This document shows positions 25,901 through 34,986 of a stretch of DNA of 64,000 nucleotides, piece by piece. The notes under the pieces are model-generated. The model did not search any database and was not told where the DNA came from. It saw only the letters and a list, made by a program, of their open reading frames with translations. The stretch covers positions 20,723 through 84,722 of the forward strand of contig JAXMHQ010000023.1 of the NCBI GenBank assembly GCA_046346665.1. Reading direction: 5' to 3'. The stretch is from JAXMHQ01 sp046346665 (GTDB lineage Bacteria > Verrucomicrobiota > Verrucomicrobiia > Limisphaerales > JAXMHQ01). The translations under genes were made by a program, and so were the position numbers. Within the stretch, counting starts at the first letter, position 1. The number at the start of each line of letters is the position of its first letter.

Positions 25901-26519
25901 GGGCCGCTTGGTTTTCCCGCCTGGGGATGCACCGGGCGGGGTTGCCCACGGCGATGGCACCCGCGGGGACGTCGCCCGTGACCACGGCGCCGGCTCCCAC
26001 CACGGCCCGGTCGCCGATGGTCGCTCCCTTGAGAATAATGGCCCTTGTGCCGACAAACACGCCGCGCCCGATGCGGATTGGACGGGCCTTGGCCACGCAG
26101 TCGTTGTTCCAGCCCCAGTCGCCTTCCGGGCTGTGAAAATCGTTGTCGATGACCATGGCCCCGGACCCGAAGATGGTTCCCTCGCCCACTTCGATCCGGC
26201 GGGCCGCGCAGAAGACGGTGGCGCTCATGCCGACGTTGGGGCCGAGGATCAATTCGGCGCCGTCGGCCATGGCGCGGAGAACGGAAGGCTGGGGACAGGC
26301 GAGCGGGTTTGCGCGAAGCGCGCTGTGCACCCGGACCCCGTCGCCGAGCCGGATGCGGCCGCCGCGGGCGATGCTGACGATCGGGCGGCCGAGGAACACG
26401 GCGCGACCGTCAAATTCGATCCCTTTTAAACGGCACTCGAAACGCCAGAACACGGACGGCCACTGGCGCAGCGCGCCCAGACAGGCGCCGATCCAGGTCG
26501 CCGGTGTGTGTTTGCTCAC
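25893..26519 (-). CDS. Left-handed beta-helix (hexapeptide repeat) acyltransferase
   Basis: The 208-residue protein starts at GTG. Repeats of the [LIV]-G-x4 hexapeptide type run from about 60 to 195: VSIARGGRIRLGDGVRV, IGRGVFVGTRAIILKGATIGDRAVVGAGAVVTGDVP, ending in AVGNPARCI. This is the fold and C-terminal signature of O-acetyltransferases acting on sugars. The insertion IDNDFHSP holds the catalytic His of the maltose/galactoside acetyltransferase type. It stands divergent from a glycosyltransferase at the edge of a polysaccharide cluster, so the likely role is O-acetylation of a glycan unit. Confidence 0.88.
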   Translation of the reverse strand: MSKHTPATWIGACLGALRQWPSVFWRFECRLKGIEFDGRAVFLGRPIVSIARGGRIRLGDGVRVHSALRANPLACPQPSVLRAMADGAELILGPNVGMSATVFCAARRIEVGEGTIFGSGAMVIDNDFHSPEGDWGWNNDCVAKARPIRIGRGVFVGTRAIILKGATIGDRAVVGAGAVVTGDVPAGAIAVGNPARCIPRRENQAARD

Positions 26520-26621
26520 GGCCGCAAAGTATGGGGATTCCCCCGGGCGGGGCGAGTTTCTTTTTTGATTTCGGCCGGTGAACCGGATAGGCTCCGGGAA
26601 TTGCCGCCCGGCTCAAACGAC

Positions 26622-27812
26622 ATGTTGAAGAAACCGCTCACCGTCGCCTGGATTTCCGACTTCCCGGTCGAATGGCTCCCGGACCTGCCCGAACCTCTGC
26701 GGCATCTGCCGCGCCATCACCCGGCCACGTGGCAACTGGTGCTGCTCTCGGAATTCGAGAAGAATCCCGACATCAAGCTTCACGTCGTTCAATTGCGGCG
26801 GCGCGTTCAATCCAGCTTCTCCTTCGAGCGCAACGGCGTCAGCTTCCACGTGCTCAAGGCCCCGGCGAGCCTCCGCCTCGTTTCCCTGTTCTGGTGGGAC
26901 ACGCTGCTGATCCGGTCCCTGTTCCGGGGCATCCGCCCCGACCTGGTCCATGCCTGGGGCAGCGAGAAAGGAGCGGTCCTGATCGCCAACCGCCTGGGCG
27001 GCGCCCGGCTGGCCACCGTGCAGGGATTGCTGAGCTGGTACAAGGAAATCGGTCCGCTCTCCCGCTTCGAACGATTCGCCGCCATCCTCGAAAAACGCAG
27101 CTTCCCCAAAATCCCCGTTATCACCACCGAATCCACCTTCTCGGTGCGTTATCTCCAGGAACATTACCATCATCAGCGGGTGTTCCAGGCCGAACACGCC
27201 CCGAACCGCGCCTTCCGGGAAGTCACGCGGCGCCCGGTCACCGACCCGGTCCACTTCATCTGCGTCAGCTCGCTCGGCCATCGCAAAGGCATCGACCTGC
27301 TGTTCGCCGCGCTTGACCGGATCGCGCCGGAACGCGCGTTCAAATTAACCCTCATTTGCGGACCCAACCCCGCCTATCTCGAATTGCTCCGCAACTCCGT
27401 CTCCGCGGAACTCTGGCGCCGCGTGGAATTCAAACACCACCTGCTGCCGAATGAAATTGCGCGCGAACTGGAAACGCCGACCCTCATGCTCATGCCCACG
27501 CGGGCGGATGTGAGCCCGAACGCCGTCAAGGAAGCGCTCGTCGCCGGCATGCCCGTCGTCGCCAGCCGCGTGGGAGGCATCCCGGATTACCTGGTCCATG
27601 GAAAAAACGGGCTGATGTTTCCCGTGAACGACCTGGAGGCTTTCGTCGATGCCATCCGCCAGGCCTGCGCCCATCCCCTGTTCGGCAAAGGAATGGTCGA
27701 CGCCGAAACGCTTTCGAAAACGCGCGAGTATCTTTCGCCGGAAAGAATGGCCTCCAATTTCCTGACGGCCTACGCCGCCGCCGTCGAAGATCCCGTCCGC
27801 CGCTCCCGGTAA
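26622..27812 (+). CDS. GT4-type (GT-B fold) glycosyltransferase
   Basis: The 396-residue protein starts at the ATG before LKKPLTVAWISDF; the longer frame runs into the promoter of the divergent gene. It shows DLVHAWGSEKG in the N-terminal domain, FICVSSLGHRKGIDLLFAAL at the start of the donor domain, and the E-x7-E-like region PTRADVSPNAVKEALVAGMPVVASRVGGIPDYL typical of GT4. It transfers a sugar from a nucleotide donor to a lipid-linked glycan at the inner membrane. Its last 43 bases overlap the end of the convergent glycosyltransferase gene. Confidence 0.88.
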   Translation: MLKKPLTVAWISDFPVEWLPDLPEPLRHLPRHHPATWQLVLLSEFEKNPDIKLHVVQLRRRVQSSFSFERNGVSFHVLKAPASLRLVSLFWWDTLLIRSLFRGIRPDLVHAWGSEKGAVLIANRLGGARLATVQGLLSWYKEIGPLSRFERFAAILEKRSFPKIPVITTESTFSVRYLQEHYHHQRVFQAEHAPNRAFREVTRRPVTDPVHFICVSSLGHRKGIDLLFAALDRIAPERAFKLTLICGPNPAYLELLRNSVSAELWRRVEFKHHLLPNEIARELETPTLMLMPTRADVSPNAVKEALVAGMPVVASRVGGIPDYLVHGKNGLMFPVNDLEAFVDAIRQACAHPLFGKGMVDAETLSKTREYLSPERMASNFLTAYAAAVEDPVRRSR

Positions 27813-28930
27813 ATCGATAGCAGCCGGTCCGCGTAGTGTCCCCAGCTTCCGCCTGCCGCGATCCGCGCAGCCGCCGCGCGGCCCCGGACGGCGCAGCATT
27901 CCCGGTCCCGCACCATCTCCCGCATCGCCTCCAGCACCGCATCGGGTGATCGCTCCCGAATAATCCGCCCTTCCCTGCCATCCTCCACCACGGTGCTGGC
28001 GCCGCTCTGGTGCGTCGCAATCACCGGCAAACCGGACGCCATCGCCTCCGCAATCACCCGCGCGAATCCTTCCTCGATCGACGGGAACACGAATGCCGTA
28101 CAGGTCCGCATCAACGCGGCCAATTCCCGGTGGGGCAGCCCGGGCACGTGCTGGAACCGCGCGCTCCAGCGCCGGAAGAGCGGGCGAAAATCCGCATGCA
28201 CCGGGCCGCATAACAACAGTTCCGCCTCCGGCACCTCCCGCTGCAACCGTTCAAACGCGGGCACGAGATACTGAACCCCTTTCCGCAACGTCAGCATTCC
28301 CACAAACAAAAATCGCGGCCGTTCCGGCACCGCCGGCCGCGGCGTAAACACCCCCAGGTCGGCTCCATACGGATTCACCGCGAGCCGCGATTCCGGGATC
28401 GCGTTGTAAAGCATGGAATCGCGGACATAGGTCGACGGGCATAGCACCAGGTCGGCGCGCTCAATCTCCCGGTTTGCCCGGGCAAACACGCGGCGCGGCA
28501 CCGCCACGCGCGCGCCCGGATTCCAGATGTCCAGTTCCCGCTGCCAGAATCCGTAAAAGCTGGTGGGATGACTGTTGGAGGCATCCAGCACCTTCAACGC
28601 GCCCACCCGGTCCGCGTGATCGAACGCCTCCTCGGCGGACGCCATCACGGCATGAACGACGTCGCATTCCGGCAGTCGTTGGCTCGACATCCAGCGCTGC
28701 CACAAAGGAAACAACGCGTGGTAGGCCGGTTCGCCATAACGCCCGTGGAAGAGGTGGTAAAAGGGCTTGCACGCCGCGTGAAAGGGCCAGCACCGGTGAT
28801 ATTGCTCCGGCGAAAGCGCCGTTGAATTCCGGGAAGCCGTGTAGAGCCACACCGTCTCCCCGCGCCGCGCCAGTTCCGCAGCGGAACGATGCAGCCACGC
28901 GCCGGCACAGGATGCGTAGAGAATCCTCAT
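27770..28930 (-). CDS. GT4-type glycosyltransferase
   Basis: The protein has 386 residues. The N-terminal domain has RILYASCAGAWLHRSAAELARRG. The donor domain has RFLFVGMLTLRKGVQYLVPAFERL, and FVFPSIEEGFARVIAEAMASGLPVIATHQSGA is the full GT4 E-x7-E motif. It starts at an ATG overlapping the stop of the GT2 gene upstream (ATGA). The 3' end overlaps the convergent glycosyltransferase. It belongs to the same surface-polysaccharide cluster; sugar specificity unknown. Confidence 0.9.
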   Translation of the reverse strand: MRILYASCAGAWLHRSAAELARRGETVWLYTASRNSTALSPEQYHRCWPFHAACKPFYHLFHGRYGEPAYHALFPLWQRWMSSQRLPECDVVHAVMASAEEAFDHADRVGALKVLDASNSHPTSFYGFWQRELDIWNPGARVAVPRRVFARANREIERADLVLCPSTYVRDSMLYNAIPESRLAVNPYGADLGVFTPRPAVPERPRFLFVGMLTLRKGVQYLVPAFERLQREVPEAELLLCGPVHADFRPLFRRWSARFQHVPGLPHRELAALMRTCTAFVFPSIEEGFARVIAEAMASGLPVIATHQSGASTVVEDGREGRIIRERSPDAVLEAMREMVRDRECCAVRGRAAAARIAAGGSWGHYADRLLSIYRERRTGSSTAAA

Positions 28931-29823
28931 GTCTGGCCGGGAGCAGCGGACGGCCGGTGCAAGCCCGCCGCGCGCGTCAGGGATTTTCGAACGGACCGCG
29001 GCAGCAGCAGGCGCCCGATTTTAAAAATCATGCCCGGAATCATCGCGCGCAACCTCAGGAACAAAGCCGCAATCGCGGGAACACCGCCTTTCGCGGCCTG
29101 CTCGCGCGCGAACCGCCATTCCTCGCCGAAACTCCCGCGCAACCCTTTCCACGAGGTGCTCAGGCGCGCAATGCTCCGATCCTGGCACGCCAGGCGCGCC
29201 GTCGTCCGCACCCCCGGCGCCTTCTCCAAACACCGGCCATAAAAGCCCCAGTCCGCCGTCCACGGAAACTTCGGATCAAACGGCAGGGCCGATTTCAAAA
29301 CGTCCTGCCGGACCAGGATCTGCGACAACGCGCCGACCCGGTTCAGGACACGCGCTGCGTCGCGCTGGAAGGCGGCATGATCGTAAAAGGAAACCATCGC
29401 CGGGCCGCCGGCCGCACGCCCCGCGTCCTCCGGATGCGCACGCGCCGGATCGATATAATACGCTTCGCAAAAAAACAGCCCCGCCCCGGGTTGCCGGACG
29501 ATCTCCCCCGAAACCCATTCCCAGAACTCCGCCTCCACCCGGTCGCCCGCCATCAGCGGCTTAATCCAACGCGATTGCCCCTGCGCAAATGCCCAACTCC
29601 AATGCTCCACCCGCCCCAGCGCCGAGGGCGGCGATATCACCCGCCACCGCGACGCCGGATGCTTCTTCAAATCCTCGCGCCAGGGAGAGCCGTCGGTGGA
29701 AAAATTATCGCTGACCGTGAGCAGGACATCCGCGCTGGAGGAACCGGAAAGAATGCTGTCGATCGAGGATCCCAGGATGCGTCCGCCGTTGCGCACTGGA
29801 ATGATGACTTCGAACTCGCTCAT
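28927..29823 (-). CDS. GT2 family glycosyltransferase
   Basis: The 298-residue protein starts EFEVIIPVRNGGRILGSSIDSIL, the GT2 nucleotide-binding strand and helix. TVSDNFSTDGS follows as the first Asp motif. MAGDRVEAEFWEWV corresponds to the DxD-like region, and the basic C-terminal region is amphipathic and may bind the membrane. It is coupled to the GT4 gene by an ATGA overlap. It likely adds one residue in the repeat unit of the polysaccharide. Confidence 0.85.
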   Translation of the reverse strand: MSEFEVIIPVRNGGRILGSSIDSILSGSSSADVLLTVSDNFSTDGSPWREDLKKHPASRWRVISPPSALGRVEHWSWAFAQGQSRWIKPLMAGDRVEAEFWEWVSGEIVRQPGAGLFFCEAYYIDPARAHPEDAGRAAGGPAMVSFYDHAAFQRDAARVLNRVGALSQILVRQDVLKSALPFDPKFPWTADWGFYGRCLEKAPGVRTTARLACQDRSIARLSTSWKGLRGSFGEEWRFAREQAAKGGVPAIAALFLRLRAMIPGMIFKIGRLLLPRSVRKSLTRAAGLHRPSAAPGQT

Positions 29824-29944
29824 GAACTTTCAAAATCCACCCGGCACGCGCGACGCGCGACGATCAAGGGTCTCAATCGCGGCAAGGTTAGTAATCCCGC
29901 CACCGGCTGTCGAGCGCGGACTGCCCCGCGGGGCTGACGGAGCA

Positions 29945-29968
29945 CCGCAATCTCACGATTGCGGCTAC
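29945..29968. repeat. Intact CCGCAATCTCACGATTGCGG palindrome
   Basis: A 20-bp near-perfect palindrome followed by CTAC, in the spacer before the flippase stop (minus strand). The same sequence in reverse orientation is at 49627-49650 and a degenerate copy at 9566-9590. Likely terminator or REP-like element; the spacer of about 160 bp holds nothing else. Confidence 0.75.
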
Positions 29969-29983
29969 GGGGGAGGCGTCGAA

Positions 29984-31528
29984 TCAGGTCGCGGCCGAAA
30001 TGCGGCGCAGTTTGCCCGCGACCAGGGCCGTGACTTCACGTTTCAAGTGGGGACTCAACCCGAGCAACCAGAACAGGAGCAACCCCGGCAGGAGCATCGT
30101 GGCGATATCGATGACGAGGCGCATGGCAGGATTCCAACTGAGACCGGCACGCCACATTACAAAGCACAGGACGCCGAGTGCCGCGAGGTATTGGACGGGC
30201 CAGCGGAACCAGGTGAGGACCGTTGCCATCCGCTCGATTCCCAGGAAACGGGCCGCGCGCCAGAAACTGTAAAACCCGCTGCAGCACAGGTCCGTCACAA
30301 TCGCGCTCAGAATGATGCCGTTCATGCCCAGGAACGGCGCAAGGGCGAAACTCAGCCCCACGAACGCCAGGCCTTCGAACAGGTAGACATACTTCATGCC
30401 CCCGATCTTTTTCGTGACGCAAACGAATGCAACGCCGCATCGCGCGGTCGCGTAAACCACCAGCCAAAGCCCCATCAATGCGTTGTTTGAATTGTGCCAC
30501 TCCGACGGCACCTTGTTCTTCAGCCAGAACAACATGAAGTCCTGATTGCACAGAGCCACCGACAACGCCGCCCACACCGTCACCGAAGCGGAGACGGTGA
30601 CCAGGTCGCGAAATCGGGCCAGCAACCGCTCCCGCTCGTTCCGAACGATCATTTCCGCCAGGGCCGAGGATGAAAAATCGAAAATGCGCGCGACGAACTG
30701 CTGCCCGGTCATGAAGGTTTTCGTGGCGACACTCCAGACCCAGATAAGGTCAAACCCAAGCGTGCGCGCGATGACCACCCCCTGGCTCGCGTTGATCAAC
30801 TGAAGCCCGACAGACATCAGGAACATTTCTTTTCCGAACGAGAACATTTCCCGGAACGTGGCGCGGTTGGCCTTCCCCCAGGCGCCGGCGGGCGGATAGA
30901 GTTTCAGGCCCAGGGCGAGCAGCCAGGAGGCGACATTTCCGAAGACCTGGCTGGCAATGTAACCCCAGAGCATGCTGAAAATACCCCATCCCTGATGGAA
31001 CCCCATCCACATGACACCCAGGTTGATCACCAGCATGGCAACCGCGACGTAGCAGTTCGCGTCGTAACGCTGGTGCGCCTCGAGAATGAACCGCGGCATC
31101 CGGCCGATGAACAACAGTCCCATCGCAATGCATTGCCCGGCCACCAGCCACTGGCAATCGTGACGGAGCGAGGGCTGCACTTTGTACAAATCGGGCACCC
31201 AGATGCTGAGGACGCCGCCCACCACCAGGATGATCAAACCCTGCACCGCCAGCACCAGCCCCCCGGTCTTGATCACCGCCCCATACTGCCCGTCCCCCGG
31301 CCGGTCCTTGTGATCCACCAGGATCCGCGAGATGGATCCCGACATGCCCAGGTCGAACAACTGCAGGTAAAGCGAGATCTGCATCGCCACGTTCCACAGA
31401 CCGAGGATCGCCTGGTCCGACAAGTAATGCAGCGCCAGGGGCACCGAAGCAAATTGGTAAAGCACCGTGGCGCCTAACAGCAGATAGCCGGATACCAGGG
31501 ATCGCGTGAATCGCTTGCGCCGGCTCAT
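29984..31528 (-). CDS. Wzx-type polysaccharide flippase (MOP superfamily)
   Basis: The 514-residue protein has about 12-14 hydrophobic helices. It starts at MSRRKRFTRSLVSGYLL, where the ATG overlaps the stop of the GT61 gene (ATGA). The N-terminal pattern (ALGLWNVAMQISLYLQLFDLGMSGSISRILV) is the typical first-helices signature of Wzx/RfbX proteins, where the moving layer is described by FDLG. It translocates a lipid-linked repeat unit across the inner membrane. Neighbouring glycosyltransferases supply its substrate. No Wzy polymerase is obvious in this cluster; the nearest candidate is the O-antigen-ligase-like gene at 12393. Confidence 0.88.
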   Translation of the reverse strand: MSRRKRFTRSLVSGYLLLGATVLYQFASVPLALHYLSDQAILGLWNVAMQISLYLQLFDLGMSGSISRILVDHKDRPGDGQYGAVIKTGGLVLAVQGLIILVVGGVLSIWVPDLYKVQPSLRHDCQWLVAGQCIAMGLLFIGRMPRFILEAHQRYDANCYVAVAMLVINLGVMWMGFHQGWGIFSMLWGYIASQVFGNVASWLLALGLKLYPPAGAWGKANRATFREMFSFGKEMFLMSVGLQLINASQGVVIARTLGFDLIWVWSVATKTFMTGQQFVARIFDFSSSALAEMIVRNERERLLARFRDLVTVSASVTVWAALSVALCNQDFMLFWLKNKVPSEWHNSNNALMGLWLVVYATARCGVAFVCVTKKIGGMKYVYLFEGLAFVGLSFALAPFLGMNGIILSAIVTDLCCSGFYSFWRAARFLGIERMATVLTWFRWPVQYLAALGVLCFVMWRAGLSWNPAMRLVIDIATMLLPGLLLFWLLGLSPHLKREVTALVAGKLRRISAAT

Positions 31529-32733
31529 CGGGGGCTCAGTCCGGCCCTGGCCAGAAGTTTGCGGATGGAATCCAAATCCACCGTCGCCATCATCGCCGCG
31601 TCCGCCGGGAAGAGTTGCCACAGGTAATCCAGCCTGTTCACCTGGCAAATCCAGTCCACCCAGCCGTCCACCCAGTTGTCGGCCACGAAGGTGATCGCCT
31701 TGCAGCCGGGCGAACTCCACACCGCGTTCGTAAACCCGCTCCCCAGCACGCCCGCATACGCCTCCGCCTCCGCGAACAACTGGATCTCCTGCGCGAACGT
31801 CAGCTTCTCCGTGTCGATGATGTCCCAGCCGATCGACCGGAAATAGTCGTAAACCTCGGTTTCATTGACGATGCCCCGCGTCTTGCCGCGGCGGGCGATG
31901 ACGAAACGCTTCGGGCCGTGATAGGACGTGTCGGCTTTCGGCATGAAGGCCGACCTGAGCGCGCCCACGCCGTAGGGGTTGTGGCAGGAAATCATCGCGG
32001 TCGGCGAACTGAAATAATAATTCTCCACCAGCAGATGCGTCTCGGGCGTGCACCGGCAGCGATCCAGCAGCCCCAGCAGCCGGAGCGATTCCTTCTGGTA
32101 GCCCGCCAGCCGGCCCGGCACCAGGATGCCTGTGTCGGGCGGAAAATCCGAAAGCAGCGCGAGACGCGGCAGGGCGTCCAGGATCCAGTGGCTGTAAGGC
32201 GCCACCATGGTGCTCGGGCACCAGCGCGAGACGACGCTCGTCCAGTTGCCCGCCAGCTTCGTGGGCTGCGGCAGCCGCACATAGCTCCACGCAGGATCGC
32301 CGGTCAAACCGTGATCGCCATAAACCGATTCCCAGCAGATGCGCTTTTGGGCGTCCATCAGGGCCAGCGACGACGACACGAGCCGCGCCTGGGAATGGCG
32401 GCTCCAGAACACCGGCCAGGGTTGAACGCTGTGCTGATTGAGGCCGCACTTCACCAGGATCGAATCGTCCCCCGCCTTCGGCGCCCCCTGGTCCGTCAGC
32501 ACCACGCGTCCCGGCCTTATTCCGTCCATGGCCCAGGAACCGAAAATCGTGAAGGTCCGAACCGGCGGGCCCAGCCTGAAGTTTTTTGAAGGCGCCAGCG
32601 CGCGCAGCACCCCGTACCACTTGGCCGGCAGTTCCACCCAGAACAGCTTGCGCAGCCACTTCAGCGGGCGATGCAGCGCGGGAATCTCCCGCAACTTGAA
32701 CGCCAGCCGGTAGTAAGTCGATACATCAGGCAT
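31525..32733 (-). CDS. GT61 family (DUF563) glycosyltransferase
   Basis: The 402-residue protein starts at ATG 32733; the frame extends to a TTG at 32742, which is less likely. GT61/DUF563 marks are visible: TMVAPYSHWILDALPRLALL in the middle, GILVPGRLAGYQKESLRLLG, the RRGKTRGIVNETEV segment, and AYAGVLGSGFTNAVWSSPG near the C-terminus. Family members transfer xylose, N-acetylglucosamine or arabinose in plants; the bacterial members belong to polysaccharide clusters. It is coupled to the flippase by a four-base overlap. Confidence 0.85.
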   Translation of the reverse strand: MPDVSTYYRLAFKLREIPALHRPLKWLRKLFWVELPAKWYGVLRALAPSKNFRLGPPVRTFTIFGSWAMDGIRPGRVVLTDQGAPKAGDDSILVKCGLNQHSVQPWPVFWSRHSQARLVSSSLALMDAQKRICWESVYGDHGLTGDPAWSYVRLPQPTKLAGNWTSVVSRWCPSTMVAPYSHWILDALPRLALLSDFPPDTGILVPGRLAGYQKESLRLLGLLDRCRCTPETHLLVENYYFSSPTAMISCHNPYGVGALRSAFMPKADTSYHGPKRFVIARRGKTRGIVNETEVYDYFRSIGWDIIDTEKLTFAQEIQLFAEAEAYAGVLGSGFTNAVWSSPGCKAITFVADNWVDGWVDWICQVNRLDYLWQLFPADAAMMATVDLDSIRKLLARAGLSPR

Positions 32734-32755
32734 AAAATTCAACCGGGCAACCGGC

Positions 32756-33889
32756 TCAATGGTTCATCCGCCCCGTGTTGCGCGCATTCCCGCGGAATCG
32801 CGGCCACGGTGATTTCGCCAGCGGCGCCGTTCGGTCGAGCGCATACAGGTGGCTGTAGGCTCCCAGGGCGTAAACCGTGCCGTCCGCCCCCACGGCAACG
32901 GACGATTTGCCATAATTATTGTGCAGCCGCGCATCGAGCTGCTCCGCACCCTGAAAGTTCACCGCCCTCAAATCACCCTCCCACGACACGACATAAACCG
33001 CGTTGGTCGTCACCACGGGGCTGTCCTGGATGTTATACATCAGGGCGAATTCCCATTTCTTCAGACCCTCCGGCGTCACCGCCCACAGCCAGTTTTTCAC
33101 CCCGAGGTAAATCGTTCCGTCCTCCCCGATCACCGGCGAGCTTTCCGTCGTCCCCCCGGTAAACAGCTTCCAGCGGAGACTCCCGTCCGGGCTCAATGAA
33201 TACAGGAATCCGTCCACTGATGTGAAAAGAACTCCGCCCTGGCCGTCGAGTGCGGGGGATGAAAGAACCGGGGCGCCCGTCAGGAATTCCCAGCGCTTGC
33301 TCCCGTCCGGATTCAAAGCGTAAAGCCTGTTATCGTGCGAGCCGAAATAAATGACGCCGTCGTCGCCGATCGCCGGCGAGGAATCCACCACGCCGCCCGT
33401 CGCAAACGACCAGAGCAGGGTTCCCGAAGGCGTAACCGCGTAAAAATGCCTGTCCCAGGATCCGAAATACACCGTGCCATCGCGCCCGACGGCAGGCGAG
33501 GAATCCACCCAGCCCTGGGTTTGAAATTCCCATTTCTTCCGGCCTTCGGAGGTCAGCGCGTAGAGCTTTCGATCGCGGCATCCGAAATAGAGGGTTCCGT
33601 CGTCGGCCAGCGCGGGTGATGAAACAACCTCGCTGCCGGTTCGAAAGCTCCAAAGCCGGCGGCCTTCGGGGCTGACCGCGGAAAACCGCTGCAGGAAAGT
33701 TCCGAGATAAAGGGTCCCGTCCGGCCCGATGGCGGGAGAGGAATCGAAGTAGGCCAGGGGCAGATCCCAGCGCGGCTCCACATATTCCCACGCAAAAGCA
33801 GAAGCCGCATGGCCCAAGACCGCCACGACACAAATCGCGCCGCAGCGCGCGGCCAGACGCGGGAACATCCGATGGAACAACAGGTTCAT
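32756..33889 (-). CDS. Exported PQQ-like beta-propeller protein
   Basis: The 377-residue protein has a signal peptide (VVAVLGHAASAFA). Eight or so repeats of about 40 residues follow, each containing SSPA[IVL]G-x-DGT-[IVL]-YFG and a following LYAL/W-x-F strand, the PQQ-repeat eight-bladed propeller pattern. The end SPWPRFRGNARNTGR is common in verrucomicrobial and planctomycetal members. There is no cofactor-binding evidence, so enzymatic function is unlikely; a scaffold or glycan-binding role is possible. It is 22 bp upstream of the GT61 gene and probably in the same transcript. Confidence 0.82.
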   Translation of the reverse strand: MNLLFHRMFPRLAARCGAICVVAVLGHAASAFAWEYVEPRWDLPLAYFDSSPAIGPDGTLYLGTFLQRFSAVSPEGRRLWSFRTGSEVVSSPALADDGTLYFGCRDRKLYALTSEGRKKWEFQTQGWVDSSPAVGRDGTVYFGSWDRHFYAVTPSGTLLWSFATGGVVDSSPAIGDDGVIYFGSHDNRLYALNPDGSKRWEFLTGAPVLSSPALDGQGGVLFTSVDGFLYSLSPDGSLRWKLFTGGTTESSPVIGEDGTIYLGVKNWLWAVTPEGLKKWEFALMYNIQDSPVVTTNAVYVVSWEGDLRAVNFQGAEQLDARLHNNYGKSSVAVGADGTVYALGAYSHLYALDRTAPLAKSPWPRFRGNARNTGRMNH

Positions 33890-33989
33890 TAAATCATGAC
33901 CACCAGCAGGCCGGGATTATGGAGGCTTTCCCACCTGGGCACAAGATCACAACCGGCGCCTGCCAGGGCCCGACGCATCTGAATCGCGG

Positions 33990-34121
33990 GTAGGGACGGC
34001 GCGCTGCGCCGTCCGCGCCGCGTCCAGCGGCGCAACGCGGCAGAGAGCATGCCAGGCGCCGTTCCGCTTTCCGCCCGCTGATACGCGGGCGGGGACGCCG
34101 CAGCAGCGCGGCGTCCCTACC
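33990..34121. repeat. Large GTAGGGACG...CGTCCCTAC palindrome, relative of the 117-bp element
   Basis: Outer arms GTAGGGACGGCGCGCTGCGCC and GCGCGGCGTCCCTAC match the core of the 117-bp elements, but the interior is longer and diverged and the outer tips are missing. It lies in the 335-bp spacer between the divergent propeller and FkbM genes. Downstream of it an AT-rich stretch (34153-34190) is the probable FkbM promoter area; I see no gene in the spacer. Confidence 0.7.
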
Positions 34122-34224
34122 GTCAGAATTCCACGAACCAGCGCTCACAAACGTGTTAAAACTTTTTATTTTCTTTATTAAATAAAGCAATCCGACTACA
34201 TTCCCCCCTGACCCAGTCGTTTTT

Positions 34225-34956
34225 ATGAATCATTCTGCCGCCGTCCCTGTCACAGGCCCTGCTCTGGAGCCCTCCGGCAAGCGGGGGTGGCCCAAGTTCC
34301 TGCGGCAACTCAGATACCAGATCTTTTACGGGCTGCTGTTGTCCCGACGCTATTCGCTCGTGACCCTTGGCGACACCTCGCTCGGGTTGCAATGGACCCT
34401 CCATCCTGACGGGCTGGATTCCCGCAGTATCGTCTATGCAGGCGGCGTCGGCGGCGACATCACTTTCGAACACGCCCTGGTCAACCGTTGCGGCTGCCGG
34501 ATCGAATTGTTCGACCCCTCGCCGAGCGGTCTCAAAACAATGGAGCTTCCTGAGAACCGCATTCCTCAGTTCCGGTTTCACCCCGTCGCCTTGACCTCGA
34601 AAGTGGGCACGATCTCCATGGCGCCCCCGCCTCCCGGGGAGGTCTCCTGGTATGCACAGGGAAATGATTCGGCCACCATCCAGGTCCCGAGCACCGACCT
34701 CGCGTCGCTCATGAGGAAAAACGGGCACGAGCACATCGACCTTATCAAAATCGACATCGAGGGAAGCGAATACGAGGTCATCGAGGACATTCTTAAAAAG
34801 CGCATTCCCATTCGCCAGATCTGCGTCGAATATCACCACGGAATCGTGCCCGGCATCCGGCGCAGCCAGACAATCCGCTCCATGCTCAAACTGGTTCGCG
34901 CAGGCTACAAGCTGCTTTACCAGGAAGGCGCGAATCACACATTCCTGAAACCCTGA
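34225..34956 (+). CDS. FkbM family methyltransferase
   Basis: The protein has 243 residues. The core IVYAGGVGGDITFEHALV stands at the SAM-binding glycine motif, IELFDPSPSGL is the acidic loop after strand 2, and HIDLIKIDIEGSEYEVIED is the FkbM hallmark (KIDIEGxE). Members methylate sugars or other metabolites, usually at oxygen. Placed at the end of a polysaccharide cluster, it probably O-methylates a glycan. It stands alone on the plus strand, behind an AT-rich leader. Confidence 0.88.
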   Translation: MNHSAAVPVTGPALEPSGKRGWPKFLRQLRYQIFYGLLLSRRYSLVTLGDTSLGLQWTLHPDGLDSRSIVYAGGVGGDITFEHALVNRCGCRIELFDPSPSGLKTMELPENRIPQFRFHPVALTSKVGTISMAPPPPGEVSWYAQGNDSATIQVPSTDLASLMRKNGHEHIDLIKIDIEGSEYEVIEDILKKRIPIRQICVEYHHGIVPGIRRSQTIRSMLKLVRAGYKLLYQEGANHTFLKP

Positions 34957-34960
34957 CCGG

Positions 34961-34986
34961 CGCACTCCGCATTCCGCATTCCGCGC
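34961..34986. repeat. ATTCCGC/ACTCCGC word repeat abutting a stop codon
   Basis: Three tandem 7-mers (ACTCCGC, ATTCCGC, ATTCCGC) lie between the convergent FkbM and lytic transglycosylase genes. The minus-strand stop TGA (34989-34987) directly follows the repeat. Same words as at 19906-19936. Confidence 0.65.

Noticed and set aside
33894..34190. 98-codon minus-strand frame in the spacer before the FkbM gene
   Set aside because: It runs through the palindromic repeat and the AT-rich promoter area, and has no recognisable domain.
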